Assembly (NCBI RefSeq): GCF_002607735.1
Contig: NZ_NBVR01000013.1
Span: 124,262 to 188,261 of the forward strand
Direction of reading: 5' to 3'
DNA: 64,000 nt
From: Proteus alimentorum
Lineage (GTDB): Bacteria > Pseudomonadota > Gammaproteobacteria > Enterobacterales > Enterobacteriaceae
Position 1 is the first letter of the stretch. Each line of letters begins with the position of its first letter. Shown here piece after piece: positions 50,930 through 61,477 of the stretch. The position numbers were made by a program, and so were the translations under genes. The notes under the pieces were generated by a model. That model was not told the origin of the DNA. It was given only the letters and a program-made list of their open reading frames with translations, and ran no database searches.

Positions 50930-51907
50930 TTATTTCAATGAGGCAATAAATAGAAGGCTGTACACCCGGCAAATAAACCAGCGCTGATGCCAATTATTTA
51001 CGCCTTTATTTAGCGAAGAAAAAAGCGCATGGGTACGAAATTGCTGTGCGATTAATTTTCTATTTTCTGTATCACAACATTTACGAAAAAGAATAAAAAA
51101 ACTACCCAATTCACGAACTGCCTGTTGGCGGAGTGCTTTTGCTAATAACTGATCAGATTGTTTATCTGCTTCTTTTAATAGCTGTAAGATTATCTGCAAA
51201 TAACTTTGTGTTCGTTTAGCTTCTTTTTGTTGGTCGGGTTTACGAGTAATAGAGTCAGGATTAGCGCAGTAATAATAGAGGGGTTGGTTATCAAAACCTA
51301 TTTGTTCTGCAACAAGTGCTAATTGCGTTGTCCACAGAATATCTTCATGATAAAGCCCCTCAATAAATTGAAGTTGGTGCTTTTTTATTAAGTCATGTCG
51401 GATTAATTGCAACCAAACGAAATGTGGCCATTGATGTTGAGTGACGGCATGGATGATCCACTCACTACCTTTGATGACTTTTTGATAAGGCTGTCGTTGA
51501 TGAATGGGTCTTTGGTGTTTTTTAAGATCACTTGGATTAAACCTTTCGCCATTGCCAATTAAAACATCAACGTGTTGCGTAACGGCTAATTGATACCAAT
51601 GTGCGAGCAATTCAGGCTTAATAAAATCATCGCTATCAAAAAAAACTATCCATTCGCCTTGAGCATATTTTAAACCCGTATTTCTTGCGCTGGATAATCC
51701 TTGATTAGTTTGTTGATAAAGTTTCACTCTCGCATCTTTTTGGCAATACGGCATTGTGACTTCAACACTGTTATCCGTTGAACCATCATTAATAATAATG
51801 ACTTCAAAATCAGTAAAAGTTTGAGTTATTAAACTATCCAATAATCTTGTGATACGCGAGGCTTCATTAAACATTGGCACAATGACAGAGATTATTGGGG
51901 GTTTCAC
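50930..51907 (-). CDS. Glycosyltransferase family 2, probably LPS or other surface glycan
   Basis: 325 aa. GT-A core: ISVIVPMFNEASRI at residues 6-19, IIINDGSTDNS, NQGLSSARNTGLKYA and the DXD-type FFDSDDF near 93. The C-terminal half is helical and ends in a short hydrophobic/basic stretch. Acceptor and donor are unknown. It lies far from the O-antigen locus, 39 nt downstream of phrB on the same strand, so it may be a core-oligosaccharide or orphan transferase. Confidence 0.85.
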   Translation of the reverse strand: MKPPIISVIVPMFNEASRITRLLDSLITQTFTDFEVIIINDGSTDNSVEVTMPYCQKDARVKLYQQTNQGLSSARNTGLKYAQGEWIVFFDSDDFIKPELLAHWYQLAVTQHVDVLIGNGERFNPSDLKKHQRPIHQRQPYQKVIKGSEWIIHAVTQHQWPHFVWLQLIRHDLIKKHQLQFIEGLYHEDILWTTQLALVAEQIGFDNQPLYYYCANPDSITRKPDQQKEAKRTQSYLQIILQLLKEADKQSDQLLAKALRQQAVRELGSFFILFRKCCDTENRKLIAQQFRTHALFSSLNKGVNNWHQRWFICRVYSLLFIASLK

Positions 51908-51946
51908 AATATTGAACTCATTTTTGATAGATTACGTGAGGCTATT

Positions 51947-53377
51947 CTACCTTTTTTTTGCCTCTTCATAAGCCTCAATGGCATTTATTCGTGCTTTGGC
52001 GTGATCCACTATCGGTAAAGGATAATCGAGAGAATTATTAGTTTTTGCCGCCCATTCGTGAGGTGTATGAATATATCGACTTGGTACATTAGCAAGCTCA
52101 GGAAGCCAATGGCGGATAAATTCACCATCAGGATCAAACTTACGACCTTGGGTGGTAGGATTAAAAATTCGAAAATAAGGTACGGCATCAGTGCCTGTTG
52201 ATGCAGCCCACTGCCAACCCCCATTATTTGATGCGAAATCACCATCAATCAGTTGTGACATAAAATAACGCTCACCCCAACGCCAATCAATTAACAAGTC
52301 TTTGATAAGAAAGCTTGCCGTGAGCATACGTAAGCGGTTATGCATCCAACCTGTTTGGTTAAGCTGTCGCATCGCAGCATCAATAATAGGGAACCCCGTA
52401 GCGCCTTGAGTCCAAGCACTAAATTCATCTTGGCTGTTACGCCAATTGATTTTTTCTGTCCAAAGTTGAAAGGCAATGTGTTTACATAAATTAGGATTTG
52501 CCACAATTAAGTGTTGGTAAAATTCTCGCCAGATTAATTCGTTAAACCAGACAAAAGCACCTGATGTACTATTTTCTAAAAAGTCAGGTTCTGTTTGGTA
52601 AAGGCGGTTAAAACATTGTCGAATAGACAGTAATCCAATCGAAAGATAGGGGGATAATCGACTTGTGCCATCAACTGCAGGAATATCTCGCCATTTTGCA
52701 TAATGTGGGATGCTTTCATAACAGAATTGTTTTAAGCGTTTCAGTGCCTCTTCTTCAGTAGAGATAAATGAGAGCGAGCTGGTATTTTCAAGTGAAAATA
52801 GCGGTGCTTTTAAAGGTAATACTGCTTTTTGATGTGTTCTGACCTCAGGGATAGGTAATGAAGCGTTATCTTGTGAAAAAAAGAGTCGTAAGAATGCATT
52901 TCTAAAGGGCGTAAAAACCTTATACATCTCCCCTTGTTGGGTGACTACATTACCCGGTGGAATAAACACATTATCATGATAAGCATAAACGGTTGTCTTA
53001 TTCTCTAGTAACTCAGTGACTTTTTTATCACGGCATTGTTCATTAAGGGCATATTGGTGATTGAAAAAAAGCGCAGTGACTTGATGTTGTTGGCAATATT
53101 CAGCCACTTTATGAGCTGCATTTGAATAAGTATCGCTAATCACCACTGTTAGTGGAATATTGAGTTTTGCCAGTGATATTGAAAGATCTAACAAAGCATG
53201 ATGAATGAACGCCTGACATGACAAAGCCATATTGTGGGCTTCCCATTGTTCAGGCGTTACGGTGAAAATAGCATGCACCTGTGCTTGTTTATCTTGGCAA
53301 GCGTGAAAGAGTGCCTTGTTATCCGTCACTCTTAAATCATTACGAAACCAAACCAAATGAACAGAAGACGGGTGCAT
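51947..53377 (-). CDS. phrB: Deoxyribodipyrimidine photolyase (CPD photolyase)
   Basis: 476 aa, E. coli length. The N-terminal antenna-binding domain begins VHLVWFRNDLRVTDN; the FAD domain has SRLSPYLSIGLLSIRQ, WFNELIWREFYQHL, NQTGWMHNRLRM and DLLIDWRWGERYFM, ending with NNGGWQWAASTGTDAVPYFRIFNP (positions about 373-396). It repairs UV cyclobutane dimers with blue light. It lies 12 nt behind proP, so may share its transcript. Confidence 0.98.
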   Translation of the reverse strand: MHPSSVHLVWFRNDLRVTDNKALFHACQDKQAQVHAIFTVTPEQWEAHNMALSCQAFIHHALLDLSISLAKLNIPLTVVISDTYSNAAHKVAEYCQQHQVTALFFNHQYALNEQCRDKKVTELLENKTTVYAYHDNVFIPPGNVVTQQGEMYKVFTPFRNAFLRLFFSQDNASLPIPEVRTHQKAVLPLKAPLFSLENTSSLSFISTEEEALKRLKQFCYESIPHYAKWRDIPAVDGTSRLSPYLSIGLLSIRQCFNRLYQTEPDFLENSTSGAFVWFNELIWREFYQHLIVANPNLCKHIAFQLWTEKINWRNSQDEFSAWTQGATGFPIIDAAMRQLNQTGWMHNRLRMLTASFLIKDLLIDWRWGERYFMSQLIDGDFASNNGGWQWAASTGTDAVPYFRIFNPTTQGRKFDPDGEFIRHWLPELANVPSRYIHTPHEWAAKTNNSLDYPLPIVDHAKARINAIEAYEEAKKR

Positions 53378-53389
53378 GTGACCTCTCTC

Positions 53390-54892
53390 TTAATCTAATT
53401 TAGGATGTTGATCGATAAGTGCTTGGCGTTTTTTCTGTAATGCTTCGATTTCTGCTTCAATATCTTCAACACGTTGTTCGATATTATCATAATGCTCAGA
53501 CAGAATTTCTTTTGCTTCTGATCTATCTGATGCCGCAGGTGTTGCACCTCGTAACGGTTTATTTGCGGTTTCGATCATTTTGATACCTGTTATCAAACCG
53601 ACAACAGCGACAATCATCAGGTAATAAGCTGGCATATATAGATCACCCGTTGCTTCAACTAACCAAGCTGCTGCTGTTGGTGTTGCCCCTGCAACTAATA
53701 CCGAAATATTAAACGCAATGGCTAATGCACTATAACGAATATGGGTTGGGAATATGGCCGGTAAAATAGACGCCATAACCCCCGTAAAGCAGTTGAGTAG
53801 AACGGCAAGAATTAATAATCCTAAGAAAATTAAGCCGATTTCATCACTGTTAATCATCATAAATGCAGGGTAAGCAAGAATAAACAATCCAATGCTACCG
53901 CCAATAACAAATGGCTTACGGCCAATTTTGTCGCTAAGTAACCCAATGACAGGTTGCACAAACAACATCCCTATCATAATCGCGATGATGATCAGTACAC
54001 CGTGGTCTGCCGAATAATTTAGGTTATGAGATAAATAACTCGGCATATACGTTAATAACATATAGTAGGTTACGTTAGTGGCAATCACCAAACCGACACA
54101 TACCGTTAAGCTTTTCCAATATTTTGATGCAATTTCACGTAATGAAACACGCGGTGGATTTTCGATAGATTTACGGTCATCGCTGTTCATTTCATCAACA
54201 TGTTGTTGGAATGCTGGCGTTTCTTCTAAAGCATGACGTAAATATAAGCCAATAAGACCTAAAGGTAATGCTAAGAAGAACGGGATACGCCATCCCCACT
54301 CATGAAAGGCTGCTTCTCCAAGGATAGTAGAGATAAGAACAACAACACCAGCACCCATAACAAAACCAGCAATAGAACCAAAATCTAACCAGCTTCCCAT
54401 AAATCCACGTTTACGGTCTGGTGAGTATTCAGCAACGAAAATCGCCGCTCCTGAATATTCACCGCCAATGGAGAAACCTTGTGCTAATTTAGCGAGTAAT
54501 AATAAAACGGGAGCCCAGATACCAATAGTTTCATAAGCAGGAATAAGACCAATGGCAAAGGTACTGAGCGCCATAATAATGATGGTGACAGATAACACTT
54601 TCTGGCGACCAAATTTATCCCCTAACATTCCGAACACAATGCCCCCTAAAGGTCTTACAAGGAATGGCACGGAGAATGTGGCAAGGGCGGCAATCATCTG
54701 TACACCTGGAGATGCACCGGGGAAGAAGACTTGACCTAAGACATATGCAAGGAAGCCGTAGACACCAAAGTCAAACCATTCCATGGCATTACCTAATGCC
54801 GCCGCCGTAATGGCTTTCTTCAACTTACTATCATCAATAATAGTTATATCGTTGATTTGTAGTGGTTTGTTTCTTTTTTTCTTCATTTTCAT
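53390..54892 (-). CDS. proP: Proline/betaine osmosensory transporter ProP
   Basis: 500 aa, exactly E. coli length. Twelve-helix MFS transporter; GNAMEWFDFGVYGFLAYVLG near the N-terminus, GMLGDKFGRQKVL between helices 2 and 3. The C-terminal cytoplasmic tail (about 462-500) is a heptad coiled coil (HYDNIEQRVEDIEAEIEAL), which tunes the osmotic set point in E. coli. Imports proline, betaine and ectoine with protons. Confidence 0.97.
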   Translation of the reverse strand: MKMKKKRNKPLQINDITIIDDSKLKKAITAAALGNAMEWFDFGVYGFLAYVLGQVFFPGASPGVQMIAALATFSVPFLVRPLGGIVFGMLGDKFGRQKVLSVTIIIMALSTFAIGLIPAYETIGIWAPVLLLLAKLAQGFSIGGEYSGAAIFVAEYSPDRKRGFMGSWLDFGSIAGFVMGAGVVVLISTILGEAAFHEWGWRIPFFLALPLGLIGLYLRHALEETPAFQQHVDEMNSDDRKSIENPPRVSLREIASKYWKSLTVCVGLVIATNVTYYMLLTYMPSYLSHNLNYSADHGVLIIIAIMIGMLFVQPVIGLLSDKIGRKPFVIGGSIGLFILAYPAFMMINSDEIGLIFLGLLILAVLLNCFTGVMASILPAIFPTHIRYSALAIAFNISVLVAGATPTAAAWLVEATGDLYMPAYYLMIVAVVGLITGIKMIETANKPLRGATPAASDRSEAKEILSEHYDNIEQRVEDIEAEIEALQKKRQALIDQHPKLD

Positions 54893-55600
54893 ATTAAGTG
54901 ACCTTTATTAAGGTAATTGTGATTTTTTTGTTTATCAATTAATTAAAAGAAATGAAGTGACTATTTGTTAGCGAGAAGAGTGAGTGATAAAAATTCACTA
55001 AAAAACAGCTTACTTCTACCAAATTTAAATAGTGGTATTAAGCTAATAGATAAGAGAATATTTATTAAGTATAGATGAGTTTGAATAAGATATGAGAAAG
55101 TTTTCTTTGTTGTTTTGATATAACAAAACAGGGCCTCTATGTATTAAAATGTGATCAATATCATAACGTAATTCTGCTTTTGTGTAAAATCCATGGCGTT
55201 ACTGATGGTTAATTTGCGTTAAGCTAATCGAAAACTTCACGTAAACCAATAAAAAAACAAACTCATTTTTTATTTTAATAACAATATGTTATGTCTATTG
55301 CCTATTTCTTTTTGATATAGGCTAACGTATTTGTATGAGCATTGTGCATAATGCAAGGTCTGATAGATAAATAGAAAATAATAACGCTTTATTTTACTTA
55401 ATTATTCGAGAGAATAATCAAGATGAAAATGTGGATAATAGAATAGATTTCGCTATTCTTATTATAAGATTATATCAAGATAGTTATGGGATATGACTAC
55501 AGAGATATTAAAGGTCGCCAAGCGTTACCTATATTTAGAATAACAATTTATAAATTTAATAATTAACCGCGCATTTGTGCAGATTAACCCAGGTACCTCT
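54893..55600. other. Divergent intergenic region between proP and the LysR gene
   Basis: 708 bp, AT-rich, no ORF. It should hold the proP promoters. TGTGATCAATATCATA at 55150-55165 resembles a CRP site (TGTGA-N6-TCACA with a weak right half), which would fit known CRP control of proP in E. coli. Nothing else stands out. Confidence 0.45.
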
Positions 55601-56614
55601 ATGAACATTAATCAACTGAAAAGCTTTGTTGAAGTCGTGAAAAATAATTTCAACATTACTAATGCGGCTGAAAAACTTTATACCTCACAACCGACAATCA
55701 GTAAGCAACTAAAAATATTAGAAGATGAATTAAGTGTGTCGCTGTTTGTGCGTAAAAATAATAACTTATTAGCATTAAGCCCGATGGGTAAAGAAGTCCA
55801 TAAAATTGCTTGCGATATTCTTGGGCAAGTTGACCGAATCAAAAGCATTGTGGCTGAAGAAGATCGTAATAAAAAAGTCGATTTACATATTGCGACAACA
55901 CACACTCAAATACGTTATTCATTACCGAATGTGATTGATCACTTTCGTCGCTATTACCCTAATATTTCGCTACATTTTCATCAAGGTGCACCGGCTCAAT
56001 TAGCGGAAATGGTTAAAAATGGCGATGTGGATTTTGCTATTGCAACAGAATCTATGCACCTTTATGAAGATCTCATTACACTGCCTTGTTACCGCTGGAC
56101 GCGTAGTCTATTAGTCCCTTATGACCATCCTCTTGCTTTATTGAAAGACGATGAGCCAGTTACCATCGAGCAAATGGCAGAGTATCCACTGATTACTTAT
56201 GTTTTTGGTTTTACAAGAGGATCTAAATTAGACAAGGTATTTTATAAAAATAATCTTAAGCCTAAGGTGGCGTTAACCGCGACGGATACAGAGATTATTA
56301 AATACTATGTTAAGCGACATTTAGGCATCGGTGTTATTGCGGCAGCCTCTTATGATGAGACTGAAGATGGTGGCGCATTAAAATGTATTAATATCGATCA
56401 TTTAGTGCAACCGAGTTATACCCATATCTGTGTCAGTAAACATACTCATATGAAAGATTATATGCATGAGTTTATTTCTCTTTATGCGCCACATATTGAT
56501 AAAAATATTATTCAGATGCCAGAGCAGTGGGAAACCCAATGGCACAGTAACGAGGTTTACCAAGGATTACCTGATTTACGTTCAGTCAATGTGAATAATA
56601 GCGTTGCAGAATAG
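55601..56614 (+). CDS. LysR-family regulator, CysB/Cbl-like
   Basis: 337 aa from the ATG at 55601 (MNINQLKSFVEVV) with AGGT 7 nt upstream; the frame is open 8 codons further. The N-terminal helix-turn-helix (NITNAAEKLYTSQPTISKQLKILEDEL, about 17-43) has the CysB-type linker; the effector domain has ATTHTQIRYSLP near 94-105, the sulfate-ligand region of CysB-like proteins. This is probably not CysB itself. It converges on the DUF3100/M20D operon and is the best candidate regulator of it. Confidence 0.88.
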   Translation: MNINQLKSFVEVVKNNFNITNAAEKLYTSQPTISKQLKILEDELSVSLFVRKNNNLLALSPMGKEVHKIACDILGQVDRIKSIVAEEDRNKKVDLHIATTHTQIRYSLPNVIDHFRRYYPNISLHFHQGAPAQLAEMVKNGDVDFAIATESMHLYEDLITLPCYRWTRSLLVPYDHPLALLKDDEPVTIEQMAEYPLITYVFGFTRGSKLDKVFYKNNLKPKVALTATDTEIIKYYVKRHLGIGVIAAASYDETEDGGALKCINIDHLVQPSYTHICVSKHTHMKDYMHEFISLYAPHIDKNIIQMPEQWETQWHSNEVYQGLPDLRSVNVNNSVAE

Positions 56615-56628
56615 ACGCCAGAATAAAA

Positions 56629-56659
56629 AAGCCCGTTTTGCGGGGGCAATAACGGGCTT
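56629..56659 (-). terminator. Terminator of the M20D operon (convergent with lysR)
   Basis: 9-bp perfect stem AAGCCCGTT/AACGGGCTT (56629-56637 with 56651-56659), followed on the minus strand by TTTTATTC. Confidence 0.85.
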
Positions 56660-56678
56660 AGGGCAGAATAATAAGAGA

Positions 56679-57857
56679 TTATCGAGTCAGAATATTAACA
56701 AAAATCTGAGCTCCGACGAGTAAACAATCATCATCGACAAAATAAGGATTGGCGTGAAGGTAATTATTAATCCCTTTCGCTTGATTACCACTTCCTAAGA
56801 AGAACATTGCACCGACTTTGCCTTTTGTGGCGTTAACCATATAGCTAAAGTCTTCACTGCCTGTCATTGGCTTACCGTTCGATTCAATATTCTCTTCTGG
56901 TAAGAATTTACGCATCGCATCTAATAAACGCTGATGCGCAGTTGGGTGGTTCACAACAGCAGGGTATCCGCTATAGCTTAATGTGGTTTTAAATCCGCCA
57001 GCTGTACTGCGTGCAACGATTTCATCAAAACTTGCTTTTAGTACTTGGTCGGTATTTTCATCCATAGAACGGATAGTACCGCGAGCTTGTACGTGATCAG
57101 CTAATGCATTAGGGATAGTTCCCCCATTGATCATGCCACAACCAAAGACGGCTGGGCTAAATGGATCTGTTTTTTTCGCAACAACATAATCCATATAATC
57201 AATCAAGCGTGTTGCTTCACGAATGGCATCTAAACCTTTGTGTGGTGTTGAACCATGTGCAGAAACACCATAAACATCTAATGTCCATGCAGAGCCATAA
57301 GATGACATCACACCATCATTAAAGCGAACACAACCCGTTTCAATCGCTGCATCGTTATGAAGTGCGTAAGTTTCATCAACGCCTTCCATGCAACCTAGTT
57401 CAACCATTTTTTCAGCGCCAGGTACACGCATATCTTCTTCAGCCATTTGGAAAATAAAGCGAACGTTCGCGCTCATCTCTTCTCTATTTTCGGCAAGATA
57501 TTTAGCACTGGTTAATGCCATGGTCATATGAGTATCGTGACCACAGTTATGCGCACAACCTTGGTGAACTGAACTATGTTCATTATTGGTTAAGTCTGGC
57601 ATTTCTAATCCGTCCATATCAGCACGGATAGCAATTAATGGAAATTCAGAATTGACAATTAAGTCTGCTGTGAAACCGGTATATCCATCAAAAGTTTTAA
57701 TTTGATAACCAAAACTTTCCATTAATTCACGACAGTATTTAGATGTTTTATATTCTTCACCTGATAGCTCAGGTATTTTGTGCAGATCTTGTCGTGTTTT
57801 TTTACTAAAATCATTTAATTGAAAGAGTTTTTCACTGACATTATAAATATTATTCAT
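56679..57857 (-). CDS. M20D-family amidohydrolase/peptidase
   Basis: 392 aa from the ATG at 57857 (MNNIYNVSEKLF), which overlaps the stop of the upstream gene (TAATG) and has AGGGAG ahead. Family motifs: LHKIPELSGEEYKT, RADMDGLEM, CAHNCGHDTHM (metal Cys and His), QMAEE, and SAHGSTPHKGLDAI in the lid. It belongs to the IAA-amino acid/aminobenzoyl-glutamate/HipO-type hydrolases that split N-acyl amino acids. Substrate unknown. Co-operonic with two DUF3100-type membrane proteins that presumably import the substrate. Confidence 0.88.
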   Translation of the reverse strand: MNNIYNVSEKLFQLNDFSKKTRQDLHKIPELSGEEYKTSKYCRELMESFGYQIKTFDGYTGFTADLIVNSEFPLIAIRADMDGLEMPDLTNNEHSSVHQGCAHNCGHDTHMTMALTSAKYLAENREEMSANVRFIFQMAEEDMRVPGAEKMVELGCMEGVDETYALHNDAAIETGCVRFNDGVMSSYGSAWTLDVYGVSAHGSTPHKGLDAIREATRLIDYMDYVVAKKTDPFSPAVFGCGMINGGTIPNALADHVQARGTIRSMDENTDQVLKASFDEIVARSTAGGFKTTLSYSGYPAVVNHPTAHQRLLDAMRKFLPEENIESNGKPMTGSEDFSYMVNATKGKVGAMFFLGSGNQAKGINNYLHANPYFVDDDCLLVGAQIFVNILTR

Positions 57858-58306
57858 TAGATAACTCCCTGGATAGTAAATCCAATTTGCGCGACGATTG
57901 ATGCGCCAAAGAAACAACAAGTAGAAACAATCATGAAAATAAGAATAACTTTCCATGACATTTTCTTAAGTTCTTCTAATTGACCACCAACAGATAAACC
58001 AGCAAATGCTAATAAAGGAACACAACAAGATAAGAAAGAAACTTTACCAATAGAACTAATAAAGAAATCTCTTACCGGAGTTTCGGGTAAACAAATAAGG
58101 ATCCCGATAATTGTTGCATAAGCAAATGTTGGTAAAGATGAAGGTAAATAATGTTTTGCAACGAGTGAAATAAATACCACTAATGACATAGCAATAAAGC
58201 TATCCCACATTGCATAAAGAGCGATCCCTGATGTTAACGTCTGAGTAAACATTGCCAGTAAAATAGCAACGAATACAAATTTCATATCAATAATTATATT
58301 TTTCAT
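57857..58306 (-). CDS. Small membrane protein, second component of a DUF3100-type transporter
   Basis: 149 aa with four to five hydrophobic helices and a conserved-looking GLSVGGQLEELKKMSWK loop. Overlaps the DUF3100 gene (4 nt) and the M20D gene, which implies coupled expression and equal amounts. It resembles the C-terminal half of split membrane transporters; I do not know of a demonstrated function. Confidence 0.7.
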   Translation of the reverse strand: MKNIIIDMKFVFVAILLAMFTQTLTSGIALYAMWDSFIAMSLVVFISLVAKHYLPSSLPTFAYATIIGILICLPETPVRDFFISSIGKVSFLSCCVPLLAFAGLSVGGQLEELKKMSWKVILIFMIVSTCCFFGASIVAQIGFTIQGVI

Positions 58307-59124
58307 GCAGTTTTGCCTCTGGTGAAAATTTTATAAATTTTTTCTGAAAGAGGTAAACCTAAATAGGTTAATGACAGTGCGCCTAATGCTGAAGATAATA
58401 AGTTAGATGCAGCGGCAACACTTAATACTTGCTGTGCTAATGCTTCATCAAGACCATTAATTAATGCACCTGATGCAGCACTTAACATTGAACCTGAACC
58501 CACGCCAGAGCCTGCTGCAAGAGCAAGTGGATGTAATCCAGTTAATGGAGCAATACTACCTAATACGCTAAACCATAAAGTGCCGATAACAGAACCACAT
58601 AAATAAATGGCTAATACACCAATATATTCTTGAGAGCCTGTACCAAATTTACCTTGAATAACAGCGATAGAAGGTTCACGGCTAATAGATGAACAAGCAC
58701 CAATTGCACGACGACCAAATCCAAATTTAATGGCTAATGGAACCGCAATTAATACAGGTAATAAGTTGCCGAGTTCCTGAACAAATAAAGGAATGCCGAC
58801 ACTTAAAATCATTTTAATATTAGGAACAATCATTCCTGCATATTGTGTGCCTAAAATAAGCAGGCTGAAACCTACCATTTTACCGCAGAAGCCTTCTTCT
58901 TTTTCTGTGAATAATTTACCCCATACTTTAATTTTTTTACGGGTAAATCCAGCAGATATACACATACCAATAATGACAGCAAATAGCATTGGTAAAATAG
59001 GTATTACTGCAATGCCAATCTTAATTTCTTTTTTACCAATAACATATTGTGAAATAAAAATTAAGAAAAGGACTGCCAGAATACTAATAAAGAAAACCTT
59101 TATCGGACTTCTACTTTTGTCCAT
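58303..59124 (-). CDS. DUF3100-type membrane protein, probable transporter component
   Basis: 273 aa with about seven helices. Residues about 215-226 carry a small-residue run, AAGSGVGSGSMLSAASGAL, and the ends are basic (GRRAIGACSSISREPS). It is the first gene of a three-gene operon with the 149-aa membrane protein and an M20D hydrolase. The genetic link suggests uptake of an amide-containing small molecule, for example an N-acylated amino acid; that is inference only. Confidence 0.72.
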   Translation of the reverse strand: MDKSRSPIKVFFISILAVLFLIFISQYVIGKKEIKIGIAVIPILPMLFAVIIGMCISAGFTRKKIKVWGKLFTEKEEGFCGKMVGFSLLILGTQYAGMIVPNIKMILSVGIPLFVQELGNLLPVLIAVPLAIKFGFGRRAIGACSSISREPSIAVIQGKFGTGSQEYIGVLAIYLCGSVIGTLWFSVLGSIAPLTGLHPLALAAGSGVGSGSMLSAASGALINGLDEALAQQVLSVAAASNLLSSALGALSLTYLGLPLSEKIYKIFTRGKTA

Positions 59125-59690
59125 CCGTTAATCTCCGTTGAAAAATAATCAGGCTTTATTCTAGAGGACAAAAAGCAAAAGGTAGCGTGACCAATGTCAT
59201 GTTTATTTCATACCTCTTTTTCATGGGGCATGAAATAATACAATGGTGATAAATTTATTAACAAATAGGAGAAAGTTAAATTTTTCAATAAAGACAGCGA
59301 GTAAGGCTGAAATGAGTCAGCTTAATTGTTAATAAAAATGTGAAGAGAAAAATCATTATTAAAAATTATTTTAATTATTAAAATAATCCTATAATGAAGC
59401 ATTGTCTATAATTTAATAAATAATAATACGTTATTAATGAGATATATTCTTATTTGATGCGGTTATTATAAATTTAATGAATGCATTTGGAAGTGATATT
59501 TTATTTTTGTGTTTTTCAGGGCTTATTTTATCTCCACAGTGACATTATAGTAATTGGTGTTATTCTTTATATTTGAGTTAGTAAGATGATTTTCTCTGCA
59601 AGCTGATGAGGTAAAGAAACAGAATATGGGAAGAAAATAAGTGTAGCTCGCAGAGGCGCGATTCACCCAAAACTGAGGAAAAACATCACC
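59125..59690. other. Divergent region between the DUF3100 operon and poxB
   Basis: 566 bp, AT-rich, no ORF. It holds a 9-bp perfect inverted repeat, TTATTTCAT/ATGAAATAA at 59203-59211 and 59230-59238 with an 18-nt centre, about 85 nt before the DUF3100 gene and a candidate regulator site. AGGA 12 nt before the poxB ATG. Confidence 0.45.
59203..59238. promoter_or_regulatory. Inverted repeat, candidate operator for the DUF3100/M20D operon
   Basis: 9-bp perfect arms at 59203-59211 and 59230-59238. LysR regulators usually bind a TN11A dyad; the spacing here is larger, so the link to the LysR gene is weak. Confidence 0.3.
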
Positions 59691-61415
59691 ATGAGTAAGC
59701 AAACAGTTGCAACCTATATTGCTAAAGTACTCCATAATGCAGGTGTAAAACGTATTTGGGGCGTGACAGGCGATTCTCTCAATGGATTAAGTGATAGCTT
59801 GCGAAAGATGGGAACGATTGAATGGATGGGAACCCGCCATGAAGAAGTCGCGGCTTTTGCCGCAGGAGCTGAAGCCGCAGTTAATGGTCAATTAGCGGTT
59901 TGTGCAGGCTCTTGTGGCCCTGGAAATTTACATCTTATCAATGGGCTTTTTGATTGCCATCGTAATCATGTGCCTGTATTAGCCATTGCTGCGCATATTC
60001 CTTCTGCTGAAATTGGTAGCAATTATTTTCAAGAAACACATCCTCAAGAACTGTTTCGCGAATGTAGCCATTATTGTGAGTTAGTCTCTAACCCAGAACA
60101 AATTCCCCAAATACTCGCTATTGCAATGCGAACTGCTATTTTGAAAAAAGGGGTGGCTGTCGTTGTTTTACCGGGAGATGTGGCACTAAAACCCGCGCCA
60201 GAAGATGCGCATGAAAATTGGTATCCATTGCAGTTTCCTCTCATCATGCCAAATCGTTTCGAAATCGAAAAATTATCTGATGCATTAAATAATGCAAAAA
60301 ATATCACCTTAATGTGTGGTGCTGGATGTGCTCAAGCTCGCGACGAAGTGATTAAACTGGCTCAAACTTTAAAAGCCCCAGTTGTACACGCTTTGCGGGG
60401 GAAAGAGTACATTGAGTGGAATAATCCCTACAGTGTCGGAATGACAGGATTAATTGGTTTTTCATCGGGTTATCATGCAATGGAAAATGCTGATACTTTG
60501 GTGTTATTAGGTACACAATTCCCTTATCGTGCATTTTATCCATCAAAAGCCAATATTATTCAAATCGATATTAATCCGAGCAGTCTTGGTTCACATTGCC
60601 ATGTTGATATGGCGATGATTGGCGATATCAAAGCCACTTTAAATGCGATACAACCTCGTTTAAAAGAAAAAACAGATACAACGCATCTTGATGCTTCATT
60701 AAAACATTATGCTAAGGCACGACAAGATCTAGATGCGCTTGCACAACCTAGTGAGCGTGAGCTTATTCATCCACAATATCTGGCACGCCGATTAAGTGAA
60801 TTGGCAAATGATGATGCGATTTTTACTTGTGATGTAGGAACACCAACGGTATGGGCAGCCCGTTATGTTGGAATGAATGGGAAACGTCGTTTACTGGGCT
60901 CTTTTAATCACGGCTCTATGGCAAATGCAATGGCTCAAGCCATTGGTGCGCAGGCGTTAGATAGAAAGCGTCAAGTGGTTGCAATGTGTGGTGATGGTGG
61001 ATTTACCATGCTAATGGGGGATTTTATCTCATTGGCTCAAATGAATTTACCTGTGAAAGTGATTATTTTTAATAACAGTGTATTAGGCTTTGTCGCGATG
61101 GAGATGAAAGCCGGTGGTTATTTAACTGATGGTACGGATTTACATAATCCGGATTTTGCGGCTATTGCTAATGCGTCTGGTATCAAAGGTATTCGAGTAG
61201 AAAAAGGTGAAGATTTAGATAATGCTCTAAAAGAGGCTTTTGAACATGATGGCCCTGTGATTGTCGATGTGGTAACCGCAAAACAAGAGCTGTCAATGCC
61301 TCCTGAAGTGAAGTTTGAACAAGCAAAAGGGTTTAGCCTGTATATGATGAAAGCGATTATTAATGGTCGAGGAGATGAGATTGTTCAACTCGCGAAAACG
61401 AATTGGTTACGCTAG
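59691..61415 (+). CDS. poxB: Pyruvate dehydrogenase (quinone), pyruvate oxidase
   Basis: 574 aa (E. coli 572). A thiamine-diphosphate enzyme with [16 protein letters not shown] (catalytic Glu about 51), a central FAD domain ([16 protein letters not shown]) and the TPP motif [16 protein letters not shown]...FNN. The C-terminal helix region [22 protein letters not shown] mirrors the lipid-activation segment. It decarboxylates pyruvate to acetate with electrons to ubiquinone. It stands alone before argE. Confidence 0.97.
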   Translation: MSKQTVATYIAKVLHNAGVKRIWGVTGDSLNGLSDSLRKMGTIEWMGTRHEEVAAFAAGAEAAVNGQLAVCAGSCGPGNLHLINGLFDCHRNHVPVLAIAAHIPSAEIGSNYFQETHPQELFRECSHYCELVSNPEQIPQILAIAMRTAILKKGVAVVVLPGDVALKPAPEDAHENWYPLQFPLIMPNRFEIEKLSDALNNAKNITLMCGAGCAQARDEVIKLAQTLKAPVVHALRGKEYIEWNNPYSVGMTGLIGFSSGYHAMENADTLVLLGTQFPYRAFYPSKANIIQIDINPSSLGSHCHVDMAMIGDIKATLNAIQPRLKEKTDTTHLDASLKHYAKARQDLDALAQPSERELIHPQYLARRLSELANDDAIFTCDVGTPTVWAARYVGMNGKRRLLGSFNHGSMANAMAQAIGAQALDRKRQVVAMCGDGGFTMLMGDFISLAQMNLPVKVIIFNNSVLGFVAMEMKAGGYLTDGTDLHNPDFAAIANASGIKGIRVEKGEDLDNALKEAFEHDGPVIVDVVTAKQELSMPPEVKFEQAKGFSLYMMKAIINGRGDEIVQLAKTNWLR

Positions 61416-61437
61416 TTATTAAGTCAGGCTGAAGAAA

Positions 61438-61471
61438 AATAACCCTATCAATATAAACCGATAGGGTTATT
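61438..61471. terminator. Bidirectional terminator between poxB and argE
   Basis: 12-bp perfect stem (61438-61449 with 61460-61471), 10-nt loop, T6 on the plus strand and TTTTTC on the minus strand. Confidence 0.9.
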
Positions 61472-61477
61472 TTTTTA

